The notes below the pieces were generated by a model, which worked only from the letters and a program-made list of their open reading frames with translations, was not told the DNA's origin and did no database searches. DNA of 64,000 nucleotides from Ophiodon elongatus (lineage: Eukaryota > Chordata > Actinopteri > Perciformes > Hexagrammidae): assembly GCA_016806645.1 (NCBI GenBank), contig JACSYO010001798.1, forward strand, positions 674,001-738,000, read 5' to 3'. Below are positions 1 through 13,458 of this stretch, one piece after another (positions within the stretch are counted from its first letter, which is position 1; the number at the start of each line of letters is the position of its first letter). The position numbers and the translations under genes were made by a program.

Positions 1-1869
1 TTTAGTGTGTTACATTACATGTGGTATCAGAATCCTGGGTCTGTTTCTAGTAATGAACATTGGCCTGACATTATGTCTCTAATTTGCTTTTATCAAAAGG
101 TGTACTGTAAATAAGCAACTTTTTGAAGCTTGATAGAAATTACTTTATTGTGAAGCGATTTTGTTATTTGATGCTTTTCATCGCAGATCATTCTCAAAGG
201 TTGCACATTGGAACAAAAATTGAAGTATAACACATATTTCAGGTTTGTCTCAAGTCGGATGGAAATAGAATAGCCTGTTGACAAGTATTTATCGGACTTG
301 AATATTGTTTTGAATAAAATACTAACTGATCTAAGGAAGACTCTGGATTAGGGGCATACCACCAATTTTACATATGAAGTTCAATTTACTTGTCATGGTT
401 AGTACTCAGCCTGTTAAAACAGTTGTATTTTCTCTGAGGCTTCGAAGGAGCTTTGTCAAGTTGAAGAAAGAAATAACTTGTGATGTCACAGTGGTGTTAT
501 CAGGCTTGAGACTTTTTAGTCAAATATTCCACAATGTTTGTCAATCAAAAACAACAACAAAGACAGGTGCTACTCGCCAGTCGCAGAGTTTATTCTTTTA
601 AATATACATAGACTTTTTTCCATATTAAATACCCCACCACCCTCCCTCCCGCATCATCCCTCCCTCCTCCCATTTCTAACTCTCCACTTTCTCTGTTCCC
701 CCCTCCAGAGAGAAAGCTCGTCCGGCTGAAAAAACACACTCTACTTTGTGCAGCATATTGCTTATTAAGACATTTGCGAAAACATAAATTAAAAATACTA
801 CAGCTTGTTTATTTTTTTTTTCCATTTTCTGTTCCAACATCAGACTGTTCTGAACAGAATCTAAAAAAAAAAAAAAAAAAAAAAATAGAAAAAAGGAAAC
901 GGCACAGTGTCCCTCAGTCTGACTACATGAAATTAACTGGATTCCCCCGTTTTTCATGACGTGGTTCGACCCTCCTAGCTTGAAGCGTAGACAGCGGTCT
1001 GTACCATGATAGATGAAATGGTAAGAGAAATGTATTCTTCAACAAGTGTCCTGAGTTTGGTCAAATCATGTCAGTGTTTTATATCATATGTTGAATGATA
1101 AGACATCCGATCAAGATGGCTGATTCCATTTCAGCCTTCGCTTTCACTAGTGTTTGTGTCTCTGCTCATCTCCTCTCTGCTGGTCAGAAAGTGTGCGAGT
1201 GGGGGAGAAGTGGGGGAAGGGGGTGATTATTTTCTTCACCTCACAATCGGGGACATGCTTTTTTGTTTGTGGCCTTTTGTCAAATATGAATTATTGGTCC
1301 GATGAGGCGGTTGGCGCTGCAGGCAGAGTGAAGGACAGTGTGATACGGCACTAGAGGAAAATTCAGGTGTTTAAGTCACAAGGCATGCATGTTAACACTG
1401 AACTCAAGAGAGTCACCACCAGAAGTGTTTCAGCTGTGACGCGTGTAATATGTGCTGTGTGTGTGTATGTATGTGTGTGTGTGTTGGTGTTTGTGCATTT
1501 CTTTTTTGTACAGATAAAAGTGTAGTAAAAGTCCTGCTTTTGACTGCATGTGTGCTGAACTGCTCTTACACAATTTCTTTCTAAATTGTTTTTCAATGAA
1601 TGGAAGTTAAAAGGAATGCCGTGTTTGGTTAGTGACATTGTCTATCACCAATTTCTTTTGACTGTCATAAATTTTGATGGAGAATAAATGCATAAAAGGA
1701 GCACATTTACTACAACACTTTATCATGTGTCTCGTGTGCATGTGGCATGTGTCTCATCAAGTCTTATCAAGTTTTGTGTCCATCATTCTAGCAGTCTGTC
1801 TGTTTCCATCCCTCCTCTCCAGGAAGCACAGGAGGGGCTGCATTGGTGTTGGGGAGGGTCAAGCGGGGG
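1..1869. other. atosb downstream region / probable 3' UTR, no gene seen
   Basis: This stretch lies past the atosb stop codon on the minus strand. I see no credible coding exon in it. Minus-strand AATAAA signals (TTTATT on the plus strand) occur at 808-813, 589-594 and 144-149, so the 3' UTR could end near any of these. I cannot choose between them. A poly(A) run sits at about 865-884, and there is a short TG-rich stretch near 1455-1490. Confidence 0.5.
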
Positions 1870-3511
1870 TCACACGCGGGGGGAGTATTTAGGGTTTCTT
1901 GGCACCTCGGTGAAAGATTTCAGCTCATAAGGGATCCCTGTGTCCACTTCGATGGATTTGCGGGAGAATAGCAGCCGGATATCATTGTGCAAGTAGATCT
2001 TCCCAGATTTGGAGCTCTGGAATCTGAGAAAGCCAGAACCAAAAAAGAAAAAAAGTGTTAGAAAAACTATGTTAACTATGACTTTCATGTTGTTAGTGTC
2101 ATCTAATGGTACTTTTCCAGACATTCCAACACAGGCTAGTAATTTAAAGCAAAGTGTTAACAAAACGTCAGCTATAAAAAGCAATGCAAACACTTAAAAT
2201 CTCAGTCGTACCTGAGATGTATCAGGTAGCAGAGAATCTTCTTCCTGTCTGGCACTTTGGCCCCTGGAGACGCCCCATCCTTCCCCTCAACCCCCTCCTC
2301 TACGGGCACCAAGAAGATACGGTGGCGCAGGAAGGTCATGTGATTAACGGGCATGTCGCCGAAGTTGTAGGTCACCAGGAACATCTTCACCACAGTTTTG
2401 TTGGGATTAAATAAGGTCTGAGAACAGATGTCAGACCAAGGTCAGCATTTCAAGCAGAAAAGTGTACAAGAGATTATTTTTCACATCATATTAAACATTG
2501 CGGTAACAAATGAGATATAGGCAACCTGGGTTTATTCGAGCAAAGAATGAGATGAGGATGAAAGAAAAGACAAACGTACCACTTGAATGGTCCCTGCTTT
2601 GGGTATGCTGTATCCTTTCTTTCCAAGAGGCTCGAGAGACATCACCCCCTGTGAGGGAGAGAGACAAGAGACAGCACTGATTAAATGTCCTCAATCACTG
2701 TAATTGCACAATAACTCATTCTTTTGTACATTTTAATAGCTGTGAACTTTAGGATCTGAGTTTAGAAGAAATGTGCTAAAATTCAAACTTTTAGGGAGCA
2801 GCAGTATGACAATCGTAATTTTAATTTCTGGTTCGAGCCACTGAATCACATCAGGTTATGCATGTAAAACTAATTCCTCATCAAAACCACCAAACGCACA
2901 GAAAAAAACTAAAATCCAGCAGACTAGTTCTAAAATAACTCCATCATGCTATAGTTACAAAGGCAGCTACATATAATATTGAATGCCACTTTAATACACA
3001 ACAACCCAAAGTCAACATGGACAAGGAACAAGGAAGTGAACATGGTCCAGTGCAACAACAGACACAGTTTAAGACTTCTTGGAAGCAGGACTAAAGTTGT
3101 TCACACATTAATGCCGGTCGTACCTTGTTAAGTACTTGGTGATCTTATGTTATATGATTCTGTCTCTGATGAATATAGAGTATTCATTGCTGATGTGAGA
3201 AAATAATGTAGCAAAGGAAAAACACAGCACATCTTTTTCTGATATCTGGTTCTGAAGAGGCAAACCAACATCAACCTTGCTGAAGCCAAATCTATATCTG
3301 GTAGTGTTTTGGGAGGCTGTTCCGACTTCTGATTTCGCATTGTTTTTCTTCCAATGAGTGTATTATTTGCATAATAGCAAACACACTACCTGCCATCTGC
3401 AATACACAGTGTTGTTTTTGTGTTTGGTTTATTGTGTGTGTACCAGTTACACAACCACACAATATCTTGCAGCAAGAACGCACGCACACAACCACACAAT
3501 ATCTTGCAGCA

Positions 3512-3584
<73 letters not shown>

Positions 3585-6500
3585 ACCAGGAAGGGTGATG
3601 GTGCGCTGTGCTCGGAGATGTCGTAGTATGTAACCTGCACCGGCAGGGTGACGTGCTGTGGACAATAAGAGCCGCTAGCACCGATCTCCGCCGTGAAGCC
3701 CTCGATCTGGCCTGACGGGGAGAATCGTCCCTTCAGGATGGACTCCTGGAACGTACAAGAGAACAGAGCATATCGTTGTTAACAGGAGCCTTTTAAAACT
3801 CTTTATATTGTAAAACACAAGTTTCATGAAATACTTGAGTATTTACTGCAGCACCCTGAGTCAAGTTTGGTCAAAGAATCAGAAAAAAACCCGTGGACTG
3901 TGAAATCCATAAAAAATGATTTAATTAAAACCAGAGGAGTGTTCAACACAGTAATGAAATATGCATCTGCAAGCCAACAACAATGTGAGCCAAGAGGAGG
4001 CTCTTTTGAAAGCATGAAAACATTATTATATTGTTAACTGTTTTAATGCCAATATGATCCACTGTCGTAAAATTATCGTCACGAAGGAGTAAAGCAAATA
4101 GCATAGTCGTAACCATGTAATTTTGGCATTAGCTTATTTTCTGCATTTACTATTAATCCATACAATCCTCCGATTAGCTCCACCCTCTCACGTCACTACT
4201 GGTTACAAAAAGCCAAGATGGCGACTGCCAAAAACCAAGATGGTGACGCACGAGGCTTCAAAAACGGCAGTCCACAAACCAATTGGCTACGTCACGGTGA
4301 CATGTCCACTCCTTATGTTCAGTCTATGCTTGCGTCTCCTGAAGTTATTAAAATAATGCGTACCTCAAAGTTGCCAAGTAGTGATCTGCTGATTGAAGAT
4401 GAGGGCCAACTGGAACGTGTGGAGCGGCCGGTATCCGCGTGTCTGCCGCTGCGCAGCTGACGACTGAATATGACCACAAAAACACACAAAACAGACCGTT
4501 GGTTAAGATTACATTAATTGTGTCTCCCCCAGCATGTCATGTGCCTCTGAGTGTTTCTGAATATTCAAGAACAGATTAAAAAAAAAAAAATTAAATTCAG
4601 AATAACAAACAACCTACACCAACTCCCAGCTTCTTTCCTTGTGTTGACTTTGCTTCAGTCTAACTAACTTTAAAGCTAGCTCATCTATACACGCGTGTGC
4701 ATGTTCTTGAACTCTAAGCATGAACATGCTGAAGTTTAAATACTGTTTTCTTAATTCCTTTTTAGAAAGCATGTCTTTTTTATGTCGTTATTTGTCATTG
4801 AATAATATAGTTTTGCTGTAAATATAATGAGGCACTCACCTTTTCAGCCGCAGCCCACTTTTAAGCCGTCTTCCTGATCGTGTGCAGTCTGTGGGAGTCT
4901 GTACAGAGAGGACAAAAAAAGGAATTAGAAATTATGAGTCGTTTTTCTTTTTTATTGTCCCGATTCATGTCAGCCCTTAGCTAATCACAGATAAGTAACC
5001 GGCTTGAAATTTTAAAGAACTAAAGTTCTCAATAAACACAAATAAAATAAGATACTTGAATAAAGACGAAATGGGCATGTGTTAGTGTTTCGCTGTGAAT
5101 AATGTATATGTGTAATTGTATATTTCAGGTGTCTTACTTACTGAGCACTGACTTTTGGTTGTGGCATCACACGCATAAACATTCCCCATTTCCAGGCTGC
5201 CGTTCATCTTAAAGGCCACCCAACTATCAGAAGGCTCGTCAGTACCCAAACCTATGCTACCTGCTAGCCATTTGCCCACAGCAAACCTTTCACTCATGGT
5301 TAGCTTATTGGGATCAGCCAACCTGTGGTTACACTGGCTCTCTACAGAGCTTGGAGTTCTTTGTCAGCTTGTCGTCTCATCGTCACACTCAACCAAAACC
5401 ACAGACGGCATTTTAGAATATCCTCCTGTCTCCCCTTTCTGTGCCTCTTAAATATCTTTTTCCTAACCTTTATTTCCTGAAGTATCACCTGTGACAGTTT
5501 AGCCTCGCTTCTCTTCCTTTCACTTTCCTCTCCGCCAGTAATTTGTGTCCACAAGTCTTTCTTACATCTGTTTCTCTCTGTGCTTCCCGCACACATACTC
5601 TAAACACCTCTAGTCACAATGAGGACACCAATGTATGAAACCCAACTAGTGAAACCCATTGTCACCATTCGCACACTCCCACCCCCCACACACACACACA
5701 CACACTCAAAGCTCTTTCTGGCCCCCCAATGTTAAAAAATGGCCAATTCACTTCCAGAACCATTTTTTTAAGCAGGATCTATGTACATGTGTGTGTGCGT
5801 GTGCTTCTGTGTGTGTGCATGTATATGAGAGACACAGCACACTCATGTGGGGGAACAATGGACCCTCCCTCAATGGGCTTTATTCTCGAGCTACTCAGCC
5901 TGTTCCAGCATGGCGTGATAATGAGCCTCCCATCACTTCACTCTTTCACATCTACTTGTTCTCTTAGGTTATTTTTATTTATGACTCAGACTCTTTTCCA
6001 GGACTGACAAGGCTCACAGATGTCTTACCATCAACCACTGACTTTGAACAGCAATTCCTTATTCTGTATTCAAAGCGTCTGCATATGATAGTCCAACTGT
6101 TTTTGGTTTAAAAGCACGGTATTTGCATGCAAATGTGCACATGCTGTTTTTTTATGTATGCTACCATAAAGTCACCTAAAGCTTCATTTTTTTTTTTAAA
6201 GGAGAAAAAAACAGTATTCCTCAACTCTAACTTGCTTCATTCAAGTACTTTATGATAGGACAATATTACAATCATAGGAATATTTAGTTTCATCTATATA
6301 TTTCAGACTTTTGCACTTGGAGATTCATCACTACTGGGGAGCACTTTCTCAGAGCTCACTGCATTTCTGTCCCCAAATGTACTGAGAAATGTTAAATTCT
6401 GTGTCTTCTTTGACTGCAATTTATCAGTTTACCACTGTGCATTGTGTGCTAAGCTAGCTTGTGAAGTAGCTACTCGTACACCAAAGAGTGCTACTGTCTG

Positions 6501-7829
6501 TAATTACGGTAAAATTGCATAACAGCTGACATTAGCTATTAGCTAGGATAGTATTTGGAACTGTAGACTGATCCAGTCGTTTTGGTAAATGAAATTACTC
6601 AAAAGAAAATATCGAAGTCAGATGTATGTGAGTGTGCTCACCTTAGGCCGGTCCCATGCAGAGGGAAGCAGGTGGTTCCAGTAAGGGGCCGCTTTAGCAT
6701 CAGTGCTGCGACATGAGGCCGGGCCAAGTCCTGGAGCCAACAATGACAGCCTGCTTCTTTTGGATGTGGAGGGGCCCTCGTCTTCTGAGCATGACTCCCC
6801 TATGTCGCTCGGGGACAGCAAACGCTTTTTGGCTGGCCAGTGGCCTCCGGAGGATAGACGGTGGCCATTACTGCTTGGAGTTTTCTCCCAGGAAGCCAGG
6901 CCATTGGAGGATGAGGAGGCAGCCTGGGTGGCACTTCGCTCAGGTGGGGAGGATTCAAGTCCAACTTCCCATTCGGTGGCCTCCCCTGGCTCCTGCAGTT
7001 CTGTGTGGTGTGGGGGGGAGAAGGGTCCGGGAGGGCTGGTGGGACTAGCCGGATTGGGAGTCTCATACATGGACATTTCATATATGTGGGGGCTGGGCTG
7101 ACCTCCAGATGAACCATTACCACAGCTGTCATTTGCAGGGCTACCCAGTGAGTAGGTGGGTGTGAGGCCCCCGTTAGGTGGCTCAGTCCTGGCTGAGCTA
7201 CCAAGGGAATGGCCCTGGTCACAGAGATGTCCATGCGGGTCACACATCGGGGGCGATTTAGGTGAGAGTGGAGCAAATACATCAGGAATGGGCCTGTCAT
7301 GATTGTGCTGAGTTGGGCGTCGAGAGGGGTTGTGGCTTGGTGAGAGGGGTGGAGACCTCGGTGACATTCCCCCCTCAGAGTCTCTGTGCTCCATCTGTGT
7401 GCAAGAGTATACAGAACCAGGCCCACCAGGGCCCATCGCTAACCCCATCCCAACACCTTGAGCTGGGGCTGGCCCACACAGCACCCCTCCCTCCAACGCT
7501 TCATTGTCTGCAAAGTCCCCCAGGTGGGGGCGCTTATGAGTCAATTGTGGCTCCTCTAGCCCCCTTTTCACGCCCAACCGGACAGGCCTCTGTTGGGTAT
7601 CAGTGTGGGTTTCTGTGGAGGTAGAAAACCCCCCTAACTGGGAGAAAATGGAGAGCTGGTAGACCTTTTGGAGGCGCAGTTCCTCCTGGCCAAAGTGTCT
7701 GGGCGCCCCTGGTCTGACACCAGGGTCTAAGCCCTGTGTTGGGGCTGTAGGCGGAGGCAGGTCCCCCTCCTGGGCTGGAAGCTCTAAAGGAGCCTTTTTG
7801 TGGGCTAACTCCACGTGAATGTGCCGCAT
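1870..7829 (-). CDS. atosb: Atos homolog protein B (FAM214B), seven coding exons
   Basis: Coding exons in transcription order are 7829-6642, 4898-4840, 4463-4364, 3745-3587, 2648-2580, 2417-2212 and 2023-1870. All junctions are GT-AG with matching phases, and together they give 1935 nt, or 644 residues plus TGA (human protein about 538). The start is placed at MRHIHVEL because it resembles the vertebrate FAM214B N-terminus. Residues 1-396 are a low-complexity Pro/Ser-rich region ending in DAKAAPYWNHLLP, a family signature. The conserved Atos region follows: LLGNFE (about 444-449), then GFTAEIGASGSYCPQH, the DISEHSAPSPFL block, GTIQVTLFNPNKTVVKMF and SGKIYLHNDIRLLFSRKS near the C-terminus. The fly relative Atossa is a nuclear transcriptional regulator, so a nuclear role is inferred here. 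The exon at 3745-3587 ends directly against a (GT)n microsatellite. The N-terminal start and the B rather than A paralogue choice rest on remembered family sequences. Confidence 0.9.
3449..3513. repeat. 28-bp tandem-like duplication next to CA repeat
   Basis: A 28-bp sequence containing CACACAATATCTTGCAGCAAG occurs at 3449-3476 and again at 3486-3513, separated by 9 bp of CG/CA-rich sequence. It abuts the microsatellite at 3514. It lies in the atosb intron between exons 3745-3587 and 2648-2580. Confidence 0.85.
3514..3582. repeat. (CA)34 microsatellite at an atosb splice donor
   Basis: About 34 CA dinucleotides. Read on the coding (minus) strand, this is a (GT)n run that starts 4 nt after the GT donor of the exon ending at 3587. 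Confidence 0.95.
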
Positions 7830-7997
7830 GGTTTCGCTGCTGTAGGATAAGAGTCTTGACTAACTTGCAACAGGGTCAAGTAGGTCCTCACAAGTGCCAG
7901 TAGGCAAAGGAAGATGTTTCACAGGAATAGGAAGTCCTACACTTCCTGCTGGGATGTTGTCAAGCAGTGTGAAGTAGGAAGCTGAGCTGCACAGCAC
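7830..7997 (-). other. atosb: atosb 5' UTR part of the first coding exon
   Basis: The minus strand has a clear acceptor (TTCCTTTCAG, AG at 7999-7998), so the exon with the start codon probably begins at 7997 and runs to the donor at 6642. The 168 nt before the ATG would be 5' UTR. They carry an open frame that stops before the start codon at 7829, so they do not extend the protein in frame. Confidence 0.6.
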
Positions 7998-9292
7998 CTG
8001 AAAGGAACAAAATACTAAATTACTATTCATGAGAGATTTCAATGAAGAATTCAATAATGACTGTATGAGTAATGGAAAGCATAAAATAGCTTGATAAAAT
8101 TCAAAGGACAAGAAGGCATTGGGCCTTTATAAGCTGTAAACAATGATGTTAGAACATTTAATGATATCTGCAATTTAGGGTATTTGAGTTCTGAACTTGT
8201 CTTTGTCGAATTTTGCTCCATCTTTGTATAGAATTAATGTATCTCATATGGTATGCAGGTGTTTCCTGTCATTTACAGTTCACATAGCAGAGTACTGACT
8301 GACTGCCAAAGACAAACAGCATGAATCGCATCAAGAAATCCACCATAACCATTATAAACAGCGCACACCACACGTGTCTGGCGCATGCTGGATAATAACA
8401 CTTACTTCAGCCAGTTGTGCCATCCTATTTTTATTTCAGAAAAAAATGCAGGACTATATGGTAAAGAATAATTACAGTTTGGATGCTGAATCCCTTTTTG
8501 CTGCTGTCTTTACTGTCACTGAAAAGGAATGCTATGCCACTGATTGTTGGTTTCGACACACCGCCTCCACACTTTAGATCTAATTACTATAATGCCATGA
8601 CTTTACTATGTCGTGGTGTTATCCGAACAATGTGTAGGTTGTAAACCTTTTCTGCCCTGAGAAAATATTCTTGAAGCAAATTCAGAGGGGAAATCAGGTA
8701 CTAATATTTTTAGACACAGGTTGATTGAACATACAATCTAAGCAACACTCATGACTTTTCAGCTTTAAAACAGTATGAAAATACAGCTCTTTAATAGCAT
8801 TAATGGGCCACTATACATAATGCAATTTAGGCAAAGCATAAATCTAATTTGTCTCCTTTGTAATTGAATGAATAGATTGAGACAATGCCCAAGATCAGCA
8901 TCTCACCTCTGTGCCCGTCCTTGTCCAATTCTGCCCGTGTGGACAACTTGCATCTGGCACGACATCTGGAGGTTGTGTCTAAAATAGTCTACGAAAGAAA
9001 TCCGTTTATCTCCATGGCAGCTGCCATGAAACGATGCCAACATCCCAATATAGGTAATCAGGAAACAGTGAGGACCCCACCAGAAGCAGGAGTGACGGAG
9101 GTGAGCACAAAAACTACAACCTGGGGAAGAATAGAGAGGTTTGTCGGTGAAAAAAGAAAATACAATCAAACCTACACCATGATATCAACTTACACCATAA
9201 TATATATCATGGTGCAACCAGTTTGTCAATACACATTAATTGCATTATGTTGGTTTGTTGAATAAGGCTAAGGCCTGAAGGCTAAAACGTAC
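7998..9292. other. atosb 5' intron, nothing recognised
   Basis: AT-rich sequence between two predicted 5' exons of atosb. Open frames here, such as the 126-codon frame at 8885-9265, show no domain, no conserved motif and no splice logic that I can recognise. Confidence 0.4.
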
Positions 9293-9479
9293 CACATGGG
9301 CAGAGTGTCAGTAATGCAGGAAGCTCTTGAGGGGAAATGTCTCTGAACTGGAATTGGAAATAACTCTATTGGGGCTCCCTCTGTGGTTGGCTGATGGCCA
9401 GACACGCCCTCCTTCATCCCCTGGGCGTGGGGTGTGGCACGTCTGTGGCATCATGACAGGGTCATCCCACTCAGAATCC
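9293..9479 (-). other. atosb: candidate 5' untranslated exon of atosb
   Basis: On the minus strand, a long pyrimidine tract ending in TTTTTCCTCAG precedes position 9479, and a strong donor (G|GTACGT) follows 9293. Together they define a 187-nt exon. One frame is open for most of it (starting DSEWDDPVMM) but hits a stop before the donor, so I treat it as untranslated. It could also be an alternative first coding exon or belong to an unrecognised transcript. Confidence 0.45.
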
Positions 9480-11968
9480 CTGAGGAAAAAGAAAGATGTA
9501 GAAAAGAATGTAATCAGTAGGCAGTTAATTTGACTTTACCACCAACAGTCATTAGGATGAGATTACTAATCCTAAAAAAACTCACACACATTCAAAATGA
9601 CACCAAAGAGAGCGACAGAAACACACAAATACGTCCTCATACCTGTGCATACAAGAACAGACGTGCACTGCAGTAGACAAAGACGCATGTATTGTGCAAA
9701 CACGGCAAGTTAGGAAGTCAATATTTAAGTCTGTTACTGAACTTGAGAACACAATGACAAATCAATCAAATAATCAGTCTCTAACCATCTACGTACTCAA
9801 CAAGGCCGACTGACTGAGGGAGAAATATTACTCTCATTCTCTTTTATTTTAAATGTTCAGTACAAAAACCCAAACACTTTGGGTTGATGATCAAACATGA
9901 AGGAGCCACTCGTGGAACAGAGAGTTGATGTTTCCAGTTCAAGTATGGCACCATGCTAGGCTAAGGGAACGGGGCTGTCGCCCGACCCACTTGGACCAGA
10001 ACTTGGGAATGTGGGGTGGGTTGGGGGTGGTGTCGTCACAGTGAGCTGTCGTCGTGGCAACCAGTAGCCCAAGGATAACGGCTCCTTTGTGCTCGACCAC
10101 AAAGAAGGAGAAAGAGAAGCAGAGCTACAGTGAGAGAGAGAGAGAGAGTTGGGGGTGGGGGGGGACTGGGAAGAGGAGTGGGGGGGACTGGCAAGGATGC
10201 TCCTCCAAGAAAATATCCATCAAAATGGCTGTCCTCCATGAGGTGCGTACAGCCAGCCAAAAATGTCAACACACTGCGATAAAGGCCTGTGTTCTGTTAA
10301 CTTAAAGCAGGCAAAAAATGATTTGATTGACTTCATCCAAAGCTTGAAATGTAAATTGTGACAATTGGAGGAGTTTTGAAAATAGCCAAGAAAGGTAATC
10401 CTACTAACACCCTGCTGGCACCCATACAAAACAGTAGAGAAGAGAATTACAGTTGGTTCCCAGTCAGACCTACATCACAGCACCCTGTTACTTCACTTTC
10501 TAGTATTTAATTTTGAATCATCATGCTGAGATTCATCATTTACACAGAAGTGATGACACTCGCCTAAAGATCAAGCAAGAGGCAAGAAAAAAATGGTGAG
10601 TAAAAGGAAATATAGATGACGAGAGTTATTCATAGGTATTTTCACTAAACTGAAAGACACCTGAAATGAATCCACTGATGCAACTGTAAGGGATGTTGAA
10701 TAAAAAAAACTCAGAATTCCTTTACAGATATGAAATGCTTAAACTAGCCACTGCATTGCTAACCTAGCTGCACTCTAGGTGACCTGAAGCAGAGGTTTAA
10801 CTCACTTTGCTGAAAAACTGTGTTTAAATGAGCATGTATTGTTTCAGATCTTTCTTTTACTAAATTTTCTATTCTGTTGGGGAGAATACAATCTTCAACT
10901 TCAACAAGACGGGAGGGCTCATCCGTTAAAGATGACACAAGAATGAGAGGGATCCAGACGGAGAGACATAAAGGGGAAGTAAAGAGAGACTGTCCCTTCC
11001 CCCTTTACATTATAACCTGAATATACTCAACTGCAGTATATTATCAGGTAAGATGCTTACCTATCACTGCAAACAAAAAATTGTATGGGGTCGATGTCAG
11101 GAGTGAAGCCTTTGTCCCCTGTAATTACTCACATGGCATATGGTCCCTGTGCAGTGACACACACAGTCACAAGGAAAACCCAGCTTGGGCAGACTCGCAC
11201 ACCTCTCCCAATATTCTAACAACCCAAGATAGGGTAGGTCTAGGTTACATTTTTTAAACCTAAAAACACAATCTAAAATAAATAACCTGGTATTGTAACA
11301 TTAATGGCCCAAAAGTCATGAAATGGCCACTACTAAACTCTTTGTTTATTGACAGGACATTTGGAAGACAAAAGCAGACATCTCTCGGGGTGGTGAGACA
11401 CTCTTGATCCAAACCAAAACTGCCCAAGTCAAACAGGGATATCTGGGTAATCTATTGTATATGAACACAATACAAGGAATCACCTCCTCTTACCCCCCCC
11501 CACCCGAAATTCAGGTGGAGTCTCTACAGTGAGTGCCCAGGGGCGGACACTGAGTGGGGGATGGGGAATGAATGGGAGAAGAGTCAGCATTGAGTATTAA
11601 TAGTCTCTACGTATGTCATAGCTCCCTGGGAGAACCCAAAGGCTCTGTGCTAGTTCCCACTTGATCTCTGACCTGGTTTTGAACTAGCTGAGCAGGAGGC
11701 TGGCAGAGGCTTCCCAGCCCTTTTCAGGCTTGATCCAGGAGCCAACAGAGTAGGGGGGAAAACTCTGGCCTCACCCCAAGAAAGGCTTCGGGATGCTGCA
11801 CTTGTGTGCTAGCTCAGACTTGAAAACTTAAGAACTCTATTAGTGCACCACTCAACAGTGTAGTGCTTTAAATACACTCACACCTGCCCCCTTAGACAAT
11901 GTTCCCATAGACACCTCTAATCTACATGTACAATCTGATCTGTGTGAAGTGCATAACCTGCGCACACT

Positions 11969-12003
11969 TACCCGTGACTGTGTGCTACTCACAGTCACGG
12001 GTA
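11969..12003. repeat. perfect 14-bp inverted repeat with 7-nt loop
   Basis: Arms TACCCGTGACTGTG (11969-11982) and CACAGTCACGGGTA (11990-12003) are exact reverse complements around the loop TGCTACT. The function is unknown. The stem is too short for a typical microRNA precursor. Confidence 0.85.
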
Positions 12004-12538
12004 TAAAAACACCTGTACTTTACCTGCAATAGTCCATATAAAACTATTGCAAAACTACTTTTCGCCACTTCAGTGAACCAATTTCACCGATATGGGTGAA
12101 TAAAACGTTTACACACACATAAAGTCGTCACATTTTCCTTGATAGAACCGTGCTGACATGAAGCATGAAGATTTCTCCATCATTGGCAGACCAGAAACAA
12201 TCTCAATGTAATATCTACAGCGTCTCTGAAAGTGGACCAGCAAGCATTTATTCAGAATGAGACGGGGCAAGAGTAGAAATGGTGTGATGACGGACAAAGG
12301 AATGAGAAATGCCTGACCAGAGGGTGTCGTGGAAAAGAAGTTCAGACCGGGCCAGTTGATGAAGTCTAAACTACTGCTCCACAACTCTATTCTTATTCTA
12401 TACTTAACACCTATTGGTGTCCTGATGATTGAAGAACACACTGGAATCAGACAGAGTTTGATGCAATAGAGCTTACTCTTCAAGCAAAGAACACAACCCG
12501 AGTCATACCCCGGAAAATGTATTCTGTTCTTACATAGT

Positions 12539-12560
12539 CTTATATAGTCTGGCTGACGTC
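12539..12560 (-). promoter_or_regulatory. TATA box plus CRE-like core, possible minus-strand promoter
   Basis: On the minus strand, TATATAAG (12546-12539) lies a few bases downstream of a CRE-like GACGTCA (plus TGACGTC at 12553). This spacing suits a core promoter or the promoter of an old LTR. No downstream gene was recognised. Confidence 0.25.
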
Positions 12561-13458
12561 GCCTTTGACCTTTTAAGCTCTTCCTCCGCTTCCTTTGATA
12601 TGTCAATCTTTTTTAATTAAACCCAGTAAATCACAGGTGTGTCCCTTTTCCTGTCATGTGGGTGTGGGTTATGTTCGTGTGGTTTCTAATGTGTGTATTG
12701 CATGTACAAATGTGTCATGGTCAGCTTTATCTCTCTAGTGGGAGTTGAAAGTCTTTTTATCCCAGCTGTTCTTATCTCAGCCCGAAAGGCCTTCGCTTGC
12801 CTTTTCCATGATAGCTTTACCGTACACCTGCTAGGCCTCTGTAGTAGTAATGCCAGCCTTGCCATGCACCTGTTACATCTCTTCACTAGCTTTTTTTTTT
12901 CTACAAGAGACTTTGATCCTTACTAAAGCAAACAGGCTGTACGTTAACCCATTCAGACCACACGATATTCACACTAGTTCTCAATATGCGGATGTCATAT
13001 ATGTGGGTTTTAAACATTTAGATATATTTAAACAAATAGACATAATCAATGGTGCTATTATGATAAATCACACAGACAGAGAGGGAGAGAGCAAGTGTTT
13101 TGCTATTTGCAAACCTGACCCGACTACTAAAACTCACAAGGGCATCCAAACCGAAGCGACAGCATCAAGAAATACTCGCTCTCTTACACAGTCATGTTTA
13201 ACGACTGAAGTCAAACGGGTTCAATACCTTTGACTTGAGGCATGCATGTAGTGGAGCTCAAACCGTTTGTTCAGGAGATGGTCATGCTCTTGAGGTGTGT
13301 TGAAACGTGTGCAAGTCAGCTGTTTGTTCTTTCAGGTCGAGGAAGGATGTGGCCAATGGGGCAAAGACCAAAAGTCCTAAGTCACACATCAGGAGGACGA
13401 GATGCGTTTGAATTTCATCATGAAAGGTTACACATGTATGTGTACACGCACACGCACA

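Noticed and set aside
2830..2839. GGTTCGAGCC, a perfect tRNA B-box match
   Set aside because: There is no A box at the right distance and no foldable tRNA. It lies in an atosb intron.
6703..7101. Plus-strand frames across 6.7-7.6 kb
   Set aside because: They are antisense shadows of the GC-rich first coding exon of atosb.
8885..9265. 126-codon plus-strand frame
   Set aside because: It has no recognisable domain, no splice or promoter support, and AT-rich codon use. It overlaps a predicted atosb intron.
11969..12003. microRNA precursor
   Set aside because: The 14-bp stem is too short for a canonical precursor, and I see no extended pairing outside it.
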